From Aphrocallistes beatrix (taxonomy: Eukaryota > Porifera > Hexactinellida > Sceptrulophora > Aphrocallistidae): a stretch of 64,000 bases of DNA. The notes beneath the pieces are model-generated. The model made no database searches. It saw only the letters and a program-made list of their open reading frames with translations, and was not told the DNA's origin. This document shows positions 10,121 through 20,708 of this stretch, one piece after another. The position numbers and the translations under genes were made by a program. The stretch is from the NCBI GenBank assembly GCA_963281255.1, contig OY725491.1:4886857-4950856 (forward strand), written 5' to 3'. Within the stretch, counting starts at the first letter, position 1; each line of letters begins with the position of its first letter.

Positions 10121-10399
10121 ATGGTAGTTCGTACGATTCTTGTTGTTGGAGGTGGTGCTGTTGTTGATGCAGTATTAGCTCCTCTTGCACTATCAGCAGT
10201 TGGATTTGGAGCAGCAGGAGTCACTGCAAGAAGCATAGCAACTTCCATCCAGACTCCTACTACAGATGCTGGATCTTGGTTCGCTAACGCTCAAAGTGCT
10301 GGAGCTACTGGAGCAGTAACTGGTATCGGAGCAGGAGCAGGAGTTGGAGCTGTAGGCAGTGCTCTTCTTAGATGTAAGGTGCTTTCATACGGGTTTTAG
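10121..10399 (+). CDS. ISG12/IFI27-like small hydrophobic protein
   Basis: Ninety-two codons from ATG to TAG. The Gly/Ala-rich core (GFGAAGVTARSIATSIQ, later QSAGATGAVTGIGAGAG) matches the interferon-inducible ISG12/IFI6-IFI27 family, small membrane proteins with conserved glycine-rich hydrophobic stretches. In vertebrates they act at mitochondria, the ER or the nuclear envelope in apoptosis and antiviral responses; a role here is unknown. It lacks a clear N-terminal signal and is near the short end of the family. A diverged copy lies at 22341-22613 and the similarity continues into the 3' flanks, so both arose by duplication of the whole locus. An upstream non-coding exon is possible (CTCCAG just before the ATG). 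Confidence 0.7.
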   Translation: MVVRTILVVGGGAVVDAVLAPLALSAVGFGAAGVTARSIATSIQTPTTDAGSWFANAQSAGATGAVTGIGAGAGVGAVGSALLRCKVLSYGF

Positions 10400-10719
10400 T
10401 TTGGCAATAATAATACTTATAAATTGTGACTATGCTCAAGATACATTTATTGTATCAAGATCATTACCTATACTTAATCTTTGTTCTTTCGTTCTCGACT
10501 TCTTCTAAATGTCTGTACAACAACCATATTAAATTTCTTCCTTACGATATGGATAACAATTAAGTTAAGTTAAGTTATTGACCGTGAAGCACTAAAATCT
10601 CTCAAAAAATCGTAAAAATCATGAGTGAGAAATCATCCTTTCAGACTTATAGGATTTGATTGAATTTTTGATTAAACCGGTAATGACTGACATAATTGAG
10701 GTTTTGTAAAGTAAATATA
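10400..10719. other. 3' region shared with the second ISG12-like copy
   Basis: 10400-10540 aligns by eye with 22614-22760 (for example ATACATTTATT, TTCTTTCGTT, ACTTCTTCTAA), consistent with a duplicated 3' UTR. From about 10585 another repeat starts (AAATCTCTCAAAAAATCGTA), related to 17730-17770. Confidence 0.5.
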
Positions 10720-11180
10720 AATATCGGATTACAGCGTGAATTAATAATCTTACGGGATTCTAAGTGTGTAATTTGGAATCTTAGCCATTGAGAGCTAGCT
10801 TTTAGCTCAAAATAAGTTTTTTTAAACGTGTGAAAATATGTATATATACATATATTAGAAACTCATAAAATACTTAGATAACCACTTTCAAAGTGTTAAA
10901 CTCGGAATCTATATATTAAAATATCCTATATTAGCCGTTGAGAACTCGCTTTTAACTCAAAATAAGATTTTTTCGAAAGGTGTGAAAATATGTATATATA
11001 CATACGTATGTTAGAAACTCATAAAATATTCATATTATTATTTTCAAAGTGAGAAAATCGGATCCTACGTGGTGAAATACCCTACATTAGTCGTTGAGAT
11101 CTTACTTATATCTGTTAAGCTTTGCAGTGGAGGTGTTAAAATATGAATATATCCTTACTATTAAAACTCGATTAATGTTT
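10720..11180. repeat. three diverged units of the 153-bp satellite
   Basis: Units contain the landmarks GCCGTTGAGA, TAGCTCAAAATAAG, GTGTGAAAATATGTATATAT and ACTCATAAAATA, as in 38800-39540. The block ends at ATCCTTACTATTAAAACTCG, a sequence that also borders CRE-repeat copies. Confidence 0.75.
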
Positions 11181-11782
11181 ATATATGTGTCTATATATAA
11201 GGGTATCTCAAAATTTCTGCAACAACCAATTTTACTTAATTGAACTAAGATCACTTGGTTTAGTCCAAATTAGCCTCCATAAATGAAATCTAGCACCCTT
11301 CTTGCATAGAAATGAGCTCAACTCATTACGCAAAAGACATTTCTTATAAAAAATTTAATAATTACATACTATTGACTACAAAATTTGGAACTCAAAAGTG
11401 TCAAGTTTGAAGATCTAAATTTTTCTGAGGAAATATTACATTAATCACTTCTATATTCTGTAATTGATTCATAATACTAATATAATATTATTACTTTTGA
11501 TTTATGCAACAGAAATATTCGATAAGATCGAGTATTTTTAAGTATAGCCGTAAAAAGTACCATTGGATATGTTTTTTTATTGAGATAAACAATATTCTTT
11601 ATGAGACAACGATATATATAATCCATCATTGCAAATAAATTGATAAAAACAGGCCATTGGGAATGCAAAATAATTAAGATAACCCTCCCTATTTTTGATT
11701 AAAAAGAGGTACCGGATATTCGATCTATTTGTCTATGTATAATACATCAGCAACATTTGTTGCAGAACTTTTGAGACACCCT
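11181..11782. other. intergenic, nothing recognised
   Basis: AT-rich; no gene, no clear repeat until the CRE-repeat that begins near 11783. Confidence 0.4.
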
Positions 11783-12300
11783 GTATATATATCTGTAACG
11801 AATTGATTAAAGAAACTGCCAGGTACAGAAAGCTGATTTTTGGCATGTGGGAGTATTTTGGCTATGGCTCCACTAAGTTCTGACCTCAGGCGAAAATGTC
11901 GACTCATCATGGAATTATGACGTCATTGTCACAATTTTTATAATTAGAAATTTCAGTTTTTCGACCATAACTCAGCCAGTTTAAGTGATAGAAGGCTGAC
12001 ATTTTAATAGAATGTGTACATTAATGTACCTCACAGGTTATGTAACTATAATTAAAAAATGATGACTCATCACTCTGTGATGACGTAATCATGACACATC
12101 AAAATTGTAAAAATCGGAAAATTTGGTGATTTTTCGTGTGGTATCGATTACAATAGTAGGACGGGCGTATTTAGAGATGTTATCCCCCTTATAATTAATC
12201 AATGTGACCCGACGCCCGCAGGGCGCCTCCGGCGGACACAAAGTGTCCGCTAGCCGCTCAGCGCAAGCAAGCGAAGCGTGCTTGTACTCATAAAAACCGG
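11783..12300. repeat. CRE-repeat copy B
   Basis: Same orientation as copy A. It has ATGACGTCAT at 11917-11926 and TGATGACTCATCA near 12058 (an AP-1 type TGACTCA core). The GC hairpin region follows at 12205-12285. It is followed by a tail (ACTCATAAAAACCGGAAGTG...GCGCGCGTACG) that is also found at 39538-39680, then by the ATAC microsatellite. Confidence 0.8.
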
Positions 12301-12420
12301 AAGTGATGATATTTTGGAAAAAATGCACATTTACACAATAAAGAAATCCTACATGCGAAATTTGGTAAAATTCGGACTGTTGGATTTCGCAGTAGCGCGC
12401 GTACGAACATACATAAACAC

Positions 12421-12865
12421 ATACATACATACATACATACATACATACATACATACATACATACATACATACATACATACATACATACATACATACATAC
12501 ATACATACATACATACATACATACATACATACATACATACATACATACATACATACATACATACATACATACATACATACATACATACATACATACATAC
12601 ATACATACATACATACATACATACATACATACATACATACATACATACATACATACATACATACATACATACATACATACATACATACATACATACATAC
12701 ATACATACATACATACATACATACATACATACATACATACATACATACATACATACATACATACATACATACATACATACATACATACATACATACATAC
12801 ATAAATACATACATACATACATACATACATACATACATACATACATACATACATACATACATACA
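12421..12865. repeat. (ATAC)n microsatellite, about 111 units
   Basis: About 445 bp of nearly pure ATAC with one substitution near 12803. It sits at the end of the repeat-derived tail and directly abuts the conserved 3' flank of the NHL gene, so it probably expanded from the 3' end of an inserted element. The long Tyr/Val/Met/Cys or Ile/His/Thr/Tyr frames through it are artefacts. Confidence 0.99.
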
Positions 12866-12920
12866 CTAAAAATATATGAATCAGAAGGGTAACTTGCAAG
12901 AACAAAAAATAACTAAACAC

Positions 12921-14159
12921 TTAAAATAGTTGCAGAGAATAGTTAGTATTATCCGACAAAACAAACAAAATTCCAGATTTAGAAATGGCAACACCATATG
13001 GCTCAGTAAATTCTCCCTTTTCTTTCCCTTTCCTTCCAATGCTGTGTAGTAGCTCCCCAGAGCTAGAGAGTATCTTGATCACATGGTGGAAACAGTCACT
13101 AACGAGGATATTCTGCTCACAGTCCAGACAGAAGAAGGCAGGTAGATATACCAAGCATTCCTGTCCTTTTCCCTGAGACACGCAAGAGGTAAGGAGGTCT
13201 CCACTTCTGGAGAAGAAGTGGATGCAATTAGGACTCCTATCTAGTACCACCACTTTATCTGTGGTTAGTTTTACGTCTTGAGGTGAACTTAGTGATCCTT
13301 GTCCGATAGTGTGCTTATAGTGCAGGAGGCTAGAGAACACGGATACTCTGCTGTTTGATTCGTCAGCTACAAACACGTCTTCATTCCAGTCCACACTAAA
13401 TCCCATTGGAAAATACAGCTGTCCTTCATTACTCCCCTCACCACCAGCTCTGTTGAGTAGTTGGTGACTATTCTTACAGAACTGGAATAGCGTGTGACTA
13501 CCAATGTCTGTTACGAAGATGTAATCTTCACTGACTGATATTCCCCAAGCATAGGATAGTACTTCCTCTCCGAAGTGAGATAAGAACCCTCCTTGGAAAG
13601 ACAGTACCTGTACGCGATGGTTGATAGTATCCGCTATATACACCTTCTCATTAACTTCATCTAGTGACAGTCCACTGCCATTAAGCTCTTTCTCACCTTC
13701 CCCCTTCTTCCCAGCGGTTAGGATGGGTTGATTCTTCACAGAATATACCGGTGATTTCAGCTGGACTACCTCCCCGAACTGCTCTATCTGAGATCGAAGG
13801 AGGGGGAGGGTGCAACAGGAGAAGGAGAGGTTGGGGAGTGGGGTGGGAACACACAGCTTTTGCTTTGCCTCTTGAAACACGGAGACTGCTTGGTCTTGTA
13901 CGGGGAGATTAATGTTACTCTTGAAGCTCATTTGTTGCATTTGTTGCTGAGTTCTCTCCAATTCTTCAATCGCAGCCACACGAGCGGATTCTTTACTGTG
14001 AAAATCATCTCGGAGTTGTGCCACTTCTTGACAGAGAGTGTCCCTCCTCTTGATCAGCTGCTCAATCAGGACATTGAAGGATTGTTGGATTAGAGCGGCG
14101 ATGCGATCGAAATGGGCGATTGTGTCGTAAGGAGCAAAATCTTGAAAATTGGTTGCCAT
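12921..14159 (-). CDS. coiled-coil/NHL-repeat protein, copy 1
   Basis: Intact single-exon frame of 412 residues starting MATNFQDFAPYD. Residues about 15-85 form a coiled coil (LIEQLIKRRDTLCQEVAQL, then EELERTQQQMQQM). From about 140 to the end there are six NHL-type blades, each with a V-x-V/A-D core (KVYIADTINHRVQVLSF, DVFVADESNSRVSVFSS, NILVSDCFHHVIKILSS). This is the C-terminal half of a TRIM-NHL protein without RING or B-box, so any ubiquitin-ligase role would need a partner. It is about 85 percent identical by eye to copy 2 (18132-19361) and to a broken copy 3 (24602-25826), all on one strand. Upstream sequence GAGTTTGTGTCGAATAGAAA is shared by all three; in this copy the shared 5' flank is split by a 1.8-kb insertion that includes the mariner. 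Confidence 0.85.
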   Translation of the reverse strand: MATNFQDFAPYDTIAHFDRIAALIQQSFNVLIEQLIKRRDTLCQEVAQLRDDFHSKESARVAAIEELERTQQQMQQMSFKSNINLPVQDQAVSVFQEAKQKLCVPTPLPNLSFSCCTLPLLRSQIEQFGEVVQLKSPVYSVKNQPILTAGKKGEGEKELNGSGLSLDEVNEKVYIADTINHRVQVLSFQGGFLSHFGEEVLSYAWGISVSEDYIFVTDIGSHTLFQFCKNSHQLLNRAGGEGSNEGQLYFPMGFSVDWNEDVFVADESNSRVSVFSSLLHYKHTIGQGSLSSPQDVKLTTDKVVVLDRSPNCIHFFSRSGDLLTSCVSQGKGQECLVYLPAFFCLDCEQNILVSDCFHHVIKILSSSGELLHSIGRKGKEKGEFTEPYGVAISKSGILFVLSDNTNYSLQLF

Positions 14160-14665
14160 TGATTGGATTCAGGTGAGTTTGTGTCGAATAGAAATATAAT
14201 ACTTTTGTTGTATGCAACAAATTGATAATATAATAAACAGTAAGAGAATTCGTGTTTAAGATAGCTTAAGGTTTCCTAACAAGTATTCTTTGACATAATT
14301 ATCACACTTTAACTAAAACTTTGTAACTACAACCTTAGCACGAGATAGTCATTACTCTTCATAATGCGATCAAAGTTCGTCTTAATGATTGGAAGAACAA
14401 CCTTGCTTCTAAATGACTATGATTACTTTGAATGACAATAACATATTAGAAAGGTAGGGCTATCTACGGAAGAATAAAATCTAATCAAATTTATGAGAGC
14501 AAAAGTTTTCTGGAAATTCTTTGGACCGCATTCATTCCCTTTCCAAACGAACTCAGCTACCCGCACTTTGCCAAAACCACAGCGAAACAGAATCTAACTG
14601 GAACTATATTTTACAGCTGGAGATTTGATTATTGATATAAATTGTTTTTAGTGCAGCTCCTAGTA
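14160..14665. other. inserted sequence between copy 1 and its ancestral 5' flank
   Basis: The 5' flank shared with copies 2 and 3 stops near 14204 and resumes at 16003. The intervening 14205-14665 is unassigned and ends with TTTTTAGTGCAGCTCC, which matches the terminus of the TIR/minisatellite element, so the mariner probably landed in an older insertion. Confidence 0.5.
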
Positions 14666-15999
14666 CTAGGGCATTCAAAAAGTCTTGCGGGTCATACCAT
14701 AAAATAATAAATAAATGTCATAGAATATGTTTCAATGTATTATTTATTCGAAATACCCCCCTCCTACTTCTACACAGCGTTTCAATCTTTCCACCTACTT
14801 TATGAATGCATTTCTGTACTCTTCTTCGGGGATGGATTTGAAGCAGTGGTACAGGGCCGACCCGAGGGTTTGTTTCGGCTCAAGTTCCCTGCCTGAAGGT
14901 AGATTTTGAGCTTGGGGAATAGCCAAAAATAACAGGGAGCTAGGTCTGGTGAGTAGGGTGGGTGGGGAAGTAAATCTAACCCCTCTGATTCCAAGAAATT
15001 TTTAGTGAGCTTGGCTGTATGGGAGCTAGCATTATCTATCAATAATTTTATTCCCCTCGTTTTAGCCTTGGCTCGGAGCTCTTCCGCGTTTTTGATTAGG
15101 TTTGGAAGTACTTTCTCTGTAAAAAACGTTGCGCTTACTGTTTTACCACTTTCAGAAGGTATTTGCAAGACTATTCCACTACTATTGAAGAAAATCGGGT
15201 ACATGACCTTCGGTTTTCTGAAGTCGGGCCTAGGAATTTGGGTCGGTCTTTCGTCCCCTCTCACCCATGATCGCATTTTATACTTGCTGTAAGGGGTTGA
15301 ATAATAGACCCAAGTCTCATCCCCGGTTATAACTTCAGCTAGGCGTCTAGGATCACAACCGTCATAGGTTTCCAGGAGTTTCTTGGCAGTCTTTACACGT
15401 GCGAGCTTTTGTTGATCGCCGAGGTTATGTGGGACCCACTTACCGCAAATGGATCGGAAACCAAGCTGAGTAGTCAGAATGGAATGAATGGCCCCCGATG
15501 AAATCTCCATACTCTGCTCTAACTGCTCGATTGTTATACACTTATCTTCCCTGACTTTGCTCTCGATTAGAGCAACATTCTCTGGGGTGCTGACGGACAC
15601 CGGTCTCCCAGATCGAGGTAGATCTGACACGTCTGTATTTCCAGACTGAAATCGTGCAGCCCATTGCTCAACCGTTGATCTGGAAGGGCAGTCCATGCAC
15701 AATACCTCCTGCAACTCATTGTAGATGAGTACCGGCTGGATGCGGAGTTTTGTGCGAAACTCAATGTAAGCTCTCCATTTCAGATTAAAATTGTCATCCT
15801 TGGAAGCCATAATTTTACCAGTATGTTGAAATGATGTGTGAATAAATTGATCAGAAATTTGTAATTTTCATTCAATCAAGCTAAGATTTTCAGTAAATCA
15901 AGCTAAGATATAAGGTTGTGTTATAGATGAAAACTGATTAGTTTACTATTATAGTCTGCGAAATATACCATGACCCGCAAGACTTATTGAACGCCCTAG
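14666..15999 (-). mobile_element. mariner element, 1334 bp, TA target duplication
   Basis: Termini CTAGGGCATTCAAAAAGTCT (left) and the reverse complement of AAGACTTATTGAACGCCCTA-G (right) form inverted repeats of about 28 bp with two mismatches, flanked by TA on both sides (14664-14665 and 16000-16001). Length and structure are typical of mariner. The transposase is on the minus strand and is defective. Confidence 0.95.
14800..15810 (-). pseudogene. mariner transposase, catalytically dead and frameshifted
   Basis: Starts MASKDDNFNLKW and runs 336 codons. It has the mariner helix-turn-helix region (WAARFQSG, DLPRSGRP), WVPHNL, the first Asp in TGDETW and the second in LLIDNASSHTA. Thirty-four residues later the third catalytic Asp is a Tyr (SPDLAPCYFW). 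After KLKIYL the frame shifts near 14875-14900: the expected end (LGSALYHCFKSIPEEE ... GGYFE) continues in another frame to a stop at 14744-14746, itself broken by a TAG at 14795-14797. Three independent lesions make it an inactive copy. Confidence 0.95.
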
Positions 16000-16002
16000 T
16001 AT

Positions 16003-16506
16003 AACAATGAAACAATCTGTATTATATATATGTAACCAGAGAATGCCATACTACCCCAATAGTTGATAGGGAAACTACTGGAGATTTAAAACAAAGAATA
16101 ACCTCCTACACATCCATGTACGTAGTAAGTCTACATAACAAGGGTAGTTGCTTGCATGCCAGAATATTCGGTTAGACCAAGTTTTATTCGACAAACACTG
16201 ATATTCAGTTGGGAACTGAACATCAGTATTTGTATCAGTGCCAGTTTTAGAGATGAGCGAGAGTGGACATCCTCCCATCATCCATCAACCTTTGCCCATC
16301 CTCAGATTCTCTTACTGGTGTCTGATATAAATAGTTGAAACTTTTATGAGTTTTAAGTCTTCCATCCAGTCAGATTCGATTCTTCCCTGATTCCCACCCT
16401 GTCCTAGCCTGCTAGCACGGTCTCTGATTTGCATTAGGGAATTTGGAAGTATTCATGAATATTGATATTCTGGTTAATCGCTTTCAACCTTTTTATATTG
16501 TATATA
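16003..16506. other. ancestral 5' flank of NHL copy 1, displaced
   Basis: AAACAATCTGTATTATATAT through AACTACTGGAGA matches 19412-19490 and 25885-25950 upstream of copies 2 and 3. The rest, to 16506, has no recognised gene. Confidence 0.6.
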
Positions 16507-16694
16507 CAGTCGACTCCGCTTAATAGGGCCACTGTTTAATCGGGTCAGCCGCTTAATCGGGCCACTTTTGGCAGGACCGGAATAGCTCTCACACATAGAA
16601 GCTAATACAAAATATTTTCGGTTAATAGGGTCCTCCGCTTAATCGGGGCAAAATGTCCTCTGACCGATGTGGTCCTATTAAGCGGAGTCGACTG
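16507..16694. mobile_element. Tc1/pogo-like MITE, copy 1
   Basis: 188 bp with termini CAGTCGACTCCGCTTAATAG and its inverted counterpart, flanked by TA. The family has two further copies at 52325-52495 (inverted) and 60288-60435. Confidence 0.9.
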
Positions 16695-17953
16695 TACTTG
16701 AATAAAATATAATATGCATATGATATCATACAATCTGCCCAGAACAATGTTACATCTGAACTTAAATTCTTAATTAACTCTTAAGTTGGTTGTATAAGCA
16801 AGGGGTGACTCCACAATTGTAAAGATATAATAATGGAAATTCAGTGGCAAAGGTAGAATTACTAACAACAAAACTTGAATAATTATCTGTTTACTAATAA
16901 TATCGTTGTAAACGGTAGAATTCTCGGAGAAAGAACTCATTATCGTCTCATGTCTAAGTAGCGTATCATCTGCACATTGACATTAAGAACTCCGGTACAT
17001 ACGAGATAGTGTTGTACATCGTCGATCTAAGAATATTTCAGTCCTCTTCATCGCACTAAAGGAGCTCTGCTAGACTGAACTGATCGGAATAGGAACAGAG
17101 AAGTACTAGACTCAATCCACAGCTCAGAACACGTTCATGGGATCAGTGAAGCTGAGCATTCATCAGTTCTGAGACAGATCATCGCCTCCATTCTCTAACC
17201 TAATGTGCAACAGCTCACTCAGTATTCAGGAGTTGTGTTCTTTCAACGCCATTAAATCACACTTCAACTAGATTTGATCTAAGCTGAGAATGACTCAATT
17301 GCAGCTCAACACACTGATGCCGCCAGTCTGATTCTCTCAGAAACAAAACTCCTCTTTAAACTCAGCTAAAGTCTGCTACATTCTGAGATCTCTAGAACAG
17401 CGATCACAGCGAGAAGCGAGGTCAGTGAAGTGCATACTTAACAACCGTCCCGCTTTGGCCGGACTTCCGGAATTTATCACTCTTTATTTGAGCAAATTTT
17501 CGTGAGTGTCACCCTTTTATATGAAATTCGCCCATCACGTCAACGCTGCGTCCCGCTTATATCCTGACTTAAGTTGTCATATCGGGTGTTACCGCAGTAG
17601 CGGGAAGTCCAGGCGCTCTTCATCGAACAATGAAGCTCCTCTCCGAAACCCAGTTAACCAGTTGAAAACTGTTGCGCGGGATGGACCTTGATCTCCAAAA
17701 ACAGAATTAAGTTGAGTGAGTATGAAGTACTCAAATCTCTCAAAAATCGTAATAAATCATGGCTCTGAAATCACGTCGCCCCAACTCCATAAAAATCAAA
17801 ATAATGCTGAATGTCAAGGTAAGAATGACGCTATATTTTGAAGAATTATTGTCTAAGCCACTTGAAATTCAACATAGTGTTACTGAAAAAAGCAATTATG
17901 GTTTAAATGAAATTTCATAACAAAAACGTTAATGACCGCCGACAGATTTGGGT
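16695..17953. other. long non-coding stretch, unassigned
   Basis: 16960-17410 is of balanced composition and free of long frames. 17440-17700 is GC-richer and begins ACAACCGTCCCGC and ends GTTGCGCGGGATGG, possibly a decayed element. No protein similarity recognised. Confidence 0.3.
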
Positions 17954-18131
17954 TTTTTGTAAGTACAGCTGTCTTCGATAGACACGAGTCTATCACGTCA
18001 CTGTCTGTCATGTCCTAGATCAGGAAATAATTTGAAAACGTAAATAAACAAAGCTTATTGATCTATTATCAGAAAAGAAAACAATAATCAGAAGAGCAAA
18101 CTTACGAAAATAAAATATATCAACAAATTGC
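17954..18131 (-). other. duplicated 3' flank of NHL copy 2
   Basis: AAGTACAGCTGTC...GATAGACACGAGTCTATCAC and the following 130 bases recur at 24435-24601 downstream of copy 3, marking the extent of the duplicated unit. It contains the short hairpin GATAGACACGAGTCTATC. Confidence 0.7.
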
Positions 18132-19361
18132 TTAAAATAGTTGAAGAATATAGTTAGGATTATGCGACAAAACAAACAAAATTCCAGATTTAGATATGGC
18201 AATACCAAATGGTTTAATGAATTCTCCTTTTCCTATCCCTCCCCTTCCAATGCTGTGTAGTAGCTGCCCGGAGCTAGAGAGTATCTTGATCACATGGTGG
18301 TAGCAGTCACTAACGAAGATATTCTGCTCACCGTCCAGACAGAAGAAGTAAGGTCTATATGCCAAACATTCCTGTCCTACTCCCTGAGGCACGCATGAGG
18401 TAAGGAGGTCTCCACTTCTGGAGAAGAAGTGGATGCAGTTAGGACTCCAGTCTAGTACCACCACTTTATCTGTCGTTAGTTTTACGTCTTGAGGGTCTAA
18501 TAGCGATCCTTGTCCGAAAGTGTGCTTGTAGCGTAGGAGATTAGAGAACACTGATATTCTGTCGTGCGATCGGTCAGCTACAAACACGTCTCCATTCCAG
18601 TCCACACTTAATCCCTTTGGAATAGACAACAGTCCTTCCTCACCATCAGTTTTATTGAGTAATTGGTGGCTGTTCTTACAGAACTGGAATAGCGTGTCAA
18701 TATCACCGTCTATAACGAAGATATAATCATCACTGATTGATATTCCCCAAGGCCTGAACAGTACTTCTCCTCCAAAGTGAGATAGGAACTCTCCTTGGAA
18801 GGACAGTACTTGTACGCGTTGGTTGAATGTATCCGCTATATACACCTTCTCATTAACTTCATCTAGTGACAATCCACTGCCATTAAGCTCTTTCTCACCT
18901 TTCCCTTTCTTCCCAGCGGTTAGGATTGGTTGTTTCTTCTCAGAGTATTTCGGTACTTTCAGCTGGACTACTTCCCCGAACAGCTCTATCTGAGATTGAA
19001 GGAGGGAGAGGGTGGAACAGGAGAAGGAGAGGTTGGGGAGTGGGGTGGGAACACACAGCTTTTGCTTTGCTTCTTGGTACATGAGACCTGCTTGCTCGTG
19101 GACGGGGAGGTTAATGTTACTCTTCATATTCATTTGTTGCATTAGCTTCTGAGTTTTTTCTAACTCTTCAATCGCAGCCACACGAGCGGATTCTTTACTG
19201 TGGAAATCATCTCGGAGTTGTGCCACTTCTTGACAGAGAGTGTCCCTCCTCTTGATCAGCTGCTCAATCAGGACATTGAAGGTTTGTTGGATTAGAGCGG
19301 CGATGCGATCGAAATGTGCGATTGTGTCGTAAGGGGCGACATCTTGAATATTGGTTGCCAT
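18132..19361 (-). CDS. coiled-coil/NHL-repeat protein, copy 2
   Basis: Intact 409-residue frame starting MATNIQDVAPYD, same architecture as copy 1: N-terminal coiled coil (about 15-85), a proline-rich linker (CVPTPLPNLSFS), then six NHL blades (KVYIADTFNQRVQVLSF, DVFVADRSHDRISVFSN, NIFVSDCYHHVIKILSS). It is three residues shorter because of small indels in blade 2. Changes relative to copy 1 cluster on blade surfaces rather than cores, as expected for functional paralogues. No RING or B-box is visible upstream. The shared 5' flank is uninterrupted here, so this locus best represents the ancestral unit. Confidence 0.85.
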   Translation of the reverse strand: MATNIQDVAPYDTIAHFDRIAALIQQTFNVLIEQLIKRRDTLCQEVAQLRDDFHSKESARVAAIEELEKTQKLMQQMNMKSNINLPVHEQAGLMYQEAKQKLCVPTPLPNLSFSCSTLSLLQSQIELFGEVVQLKVPKYSEKKQPILTAGKKGKGEKELNGSGLSLDEVNEKVYIADTFNQRVQVLSFQGEFLSHFGGEVLFRPWGISISDDYIFVIDGDIDTLFQFCKNSHQLLNKTDGEEGLLSIPKGLSVDWNGDVFVADRSHDRISVFSNLLRYKHTFGQGSLLDPQDVKLTTDKVVVLDWSPNCIHFFSRSGDLLTSCVPQGVGQECLAYRPYFFCLDGEQNIFVSDCYHHVIKILSSSGQLLHSIGRGGIGKGEFIKPFGIAISKSGILFVLSHNPNYILQLF

Positions 19362-19601
19362 TGAGTGGATTTAGGCGAGTTTGTGTCGAATAGAAATATA
19401 ATACTTTAACTAAGAAACAATCTGTATTATATATGTAACAGGAGAATGTCATTCTACCTCAATGGTTGATATGGTAACTACTGGAGAGTTAGAGAATTTA
19501 TTAAAGGTTAAACCTCCTACACATCTACGTAGTCAGTTCACATAATATTATTGCGTTAGTCTATGGAAGATATAGCCAATTGGAGGCAGTTTTCTAAAGT
19601 T

Positions 19602-20316
19602 CAGGGGCGGATCCAGGATTTCATGAAAGGGGGGGCCCAAAGCGAGTGGAACGAGCGACTTTTATTTATAGAAATTTTTTTGAATAATTATATTAAAACC
19701 CATATCGAATGACCATTTGCATATACTATACTAAGATTCATAATATTTTTTAGTATGTAATACTGTGCCACTGTATTACCACTAGAGACTGAAAACTAGC
19801 AGCTGCTGATGGCTAGCACTCAGTCTCATCACCTGCGTTATCTAATAGATTTCTTAACTTCATCAAGCGTGGTCTTTTGATGGCAAACCGATCTACAATC
19901 TCAGAATACGTGAGATTCATGTCTTTGTGGACATAAAGAAGAATTAAATCATTTAATCGTTCTTCACCCATTGAGCTACGGAGTTCCGTCTTTACATATG
20001 CCAGGGCAGAATTGGCCTTCTCAACAGTAGCAGATGCCACTGGTGCTACTAACAAAAGGTGTAAAATGCACGATATATTGGGATAGAGGTGACAGTTAGC
20101 AGCAAGATACGTGTCGGACAGAGATTGGGGTAGACTTTCACTAGCTTTCCATCAAAATTCCACATGCGGAGACCAATCTGGAAAGGGTCGCCTTTCTAGA
20201 TTGGCCTAAAGAAAATGGGGCCCCCAAATATGTAACAAGGAATATACTACTATGAGAACGAGTGCATTAGGCTAGTCCTCGAAGGGGGGGGCCCAGGCCC
20301 CCTGGATCCGCCTATG
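19602..20316 (-). mobile_element. internally deleted hAT element with C-terminal transposase piece
   Basis: Left end CAGGGGCGGATCCAGGATTT and right end CCTGGATCCGCCTATG are inverted repeats, with G/C runs (GGGGGGGCCC) just inside both ends. The 8-mer AGTTTTCT occurs at 19588-19595 and 20318-20325 and may be the target duplication, though it lies six bases outside the left terminus. Inside is only the end of a transposase. Confidence 0.8.
19813..20055 (-). pseudogene. hAT transposase C-terminal dimerisation domain
   Basis: Eighty codons matching the hAT dimerisation domain: PVASATVEKANSALAYVKTE, then RSSMGEERLNDLILL and a terminal RPRLMKLRN. The expected ERxFS is changed to EKANS. The rest of the transposase, including the catalytic part, is deleted from the element. 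Confidence 0.85.
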
Positions 20317-20325
20317 AAGTTTTCT

Positions 20326-20704
20326 GACAAAATCAAATACAGCAGTTCATTCACTTTCTGAAAGTGTTCGAGATTTTTTCTAATTAGTGAGATGGGAATA
20401 TTGGAGGAAAATAGCAGATTCTCATTCACGAACAAAATATTTAGAGAATCACAGTTGTCTGAGTAAGCTAATATCGGATAATGGAACTCGATACGCGTAG
20501 CAATTACTGTTACATTGCATTAAATCAGTTGTGGAATTCAATTTCACATTTGCATTACAACTAAGCCCGAGAAATATGTTAATTGAATATATATCCAAAT
20601 TCCATTTTTATTTCACCATAGTATGATATTTTCTTTTCCCTAGGTGACAAGAATAGCTGTAGATCGATATTTAAGCGTCAGTTTTTCTCATTCTACATTT
20701 AGAG
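20326..20704. other. intergenic, nothing recognised
   Basis: AT-rich DNA between the hAT and the foldback element. No gene or repeat recognised. Confidence 0.4.
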
Positions 20705-20708
20705 GGAC

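Noticed and set aside
10066..10248. Antisense frame opposite the ISG12-like gene
   Set aside because: Shadow of the Gly/Ala codons of the real gene.
12089..12920. Long frames rich in Met-Tyr-Val-Cys or Ile-His-Thr-Tyr on both strands
   Set aside because: They are translations of the ATAC microsatellite, open in several frames by chance.
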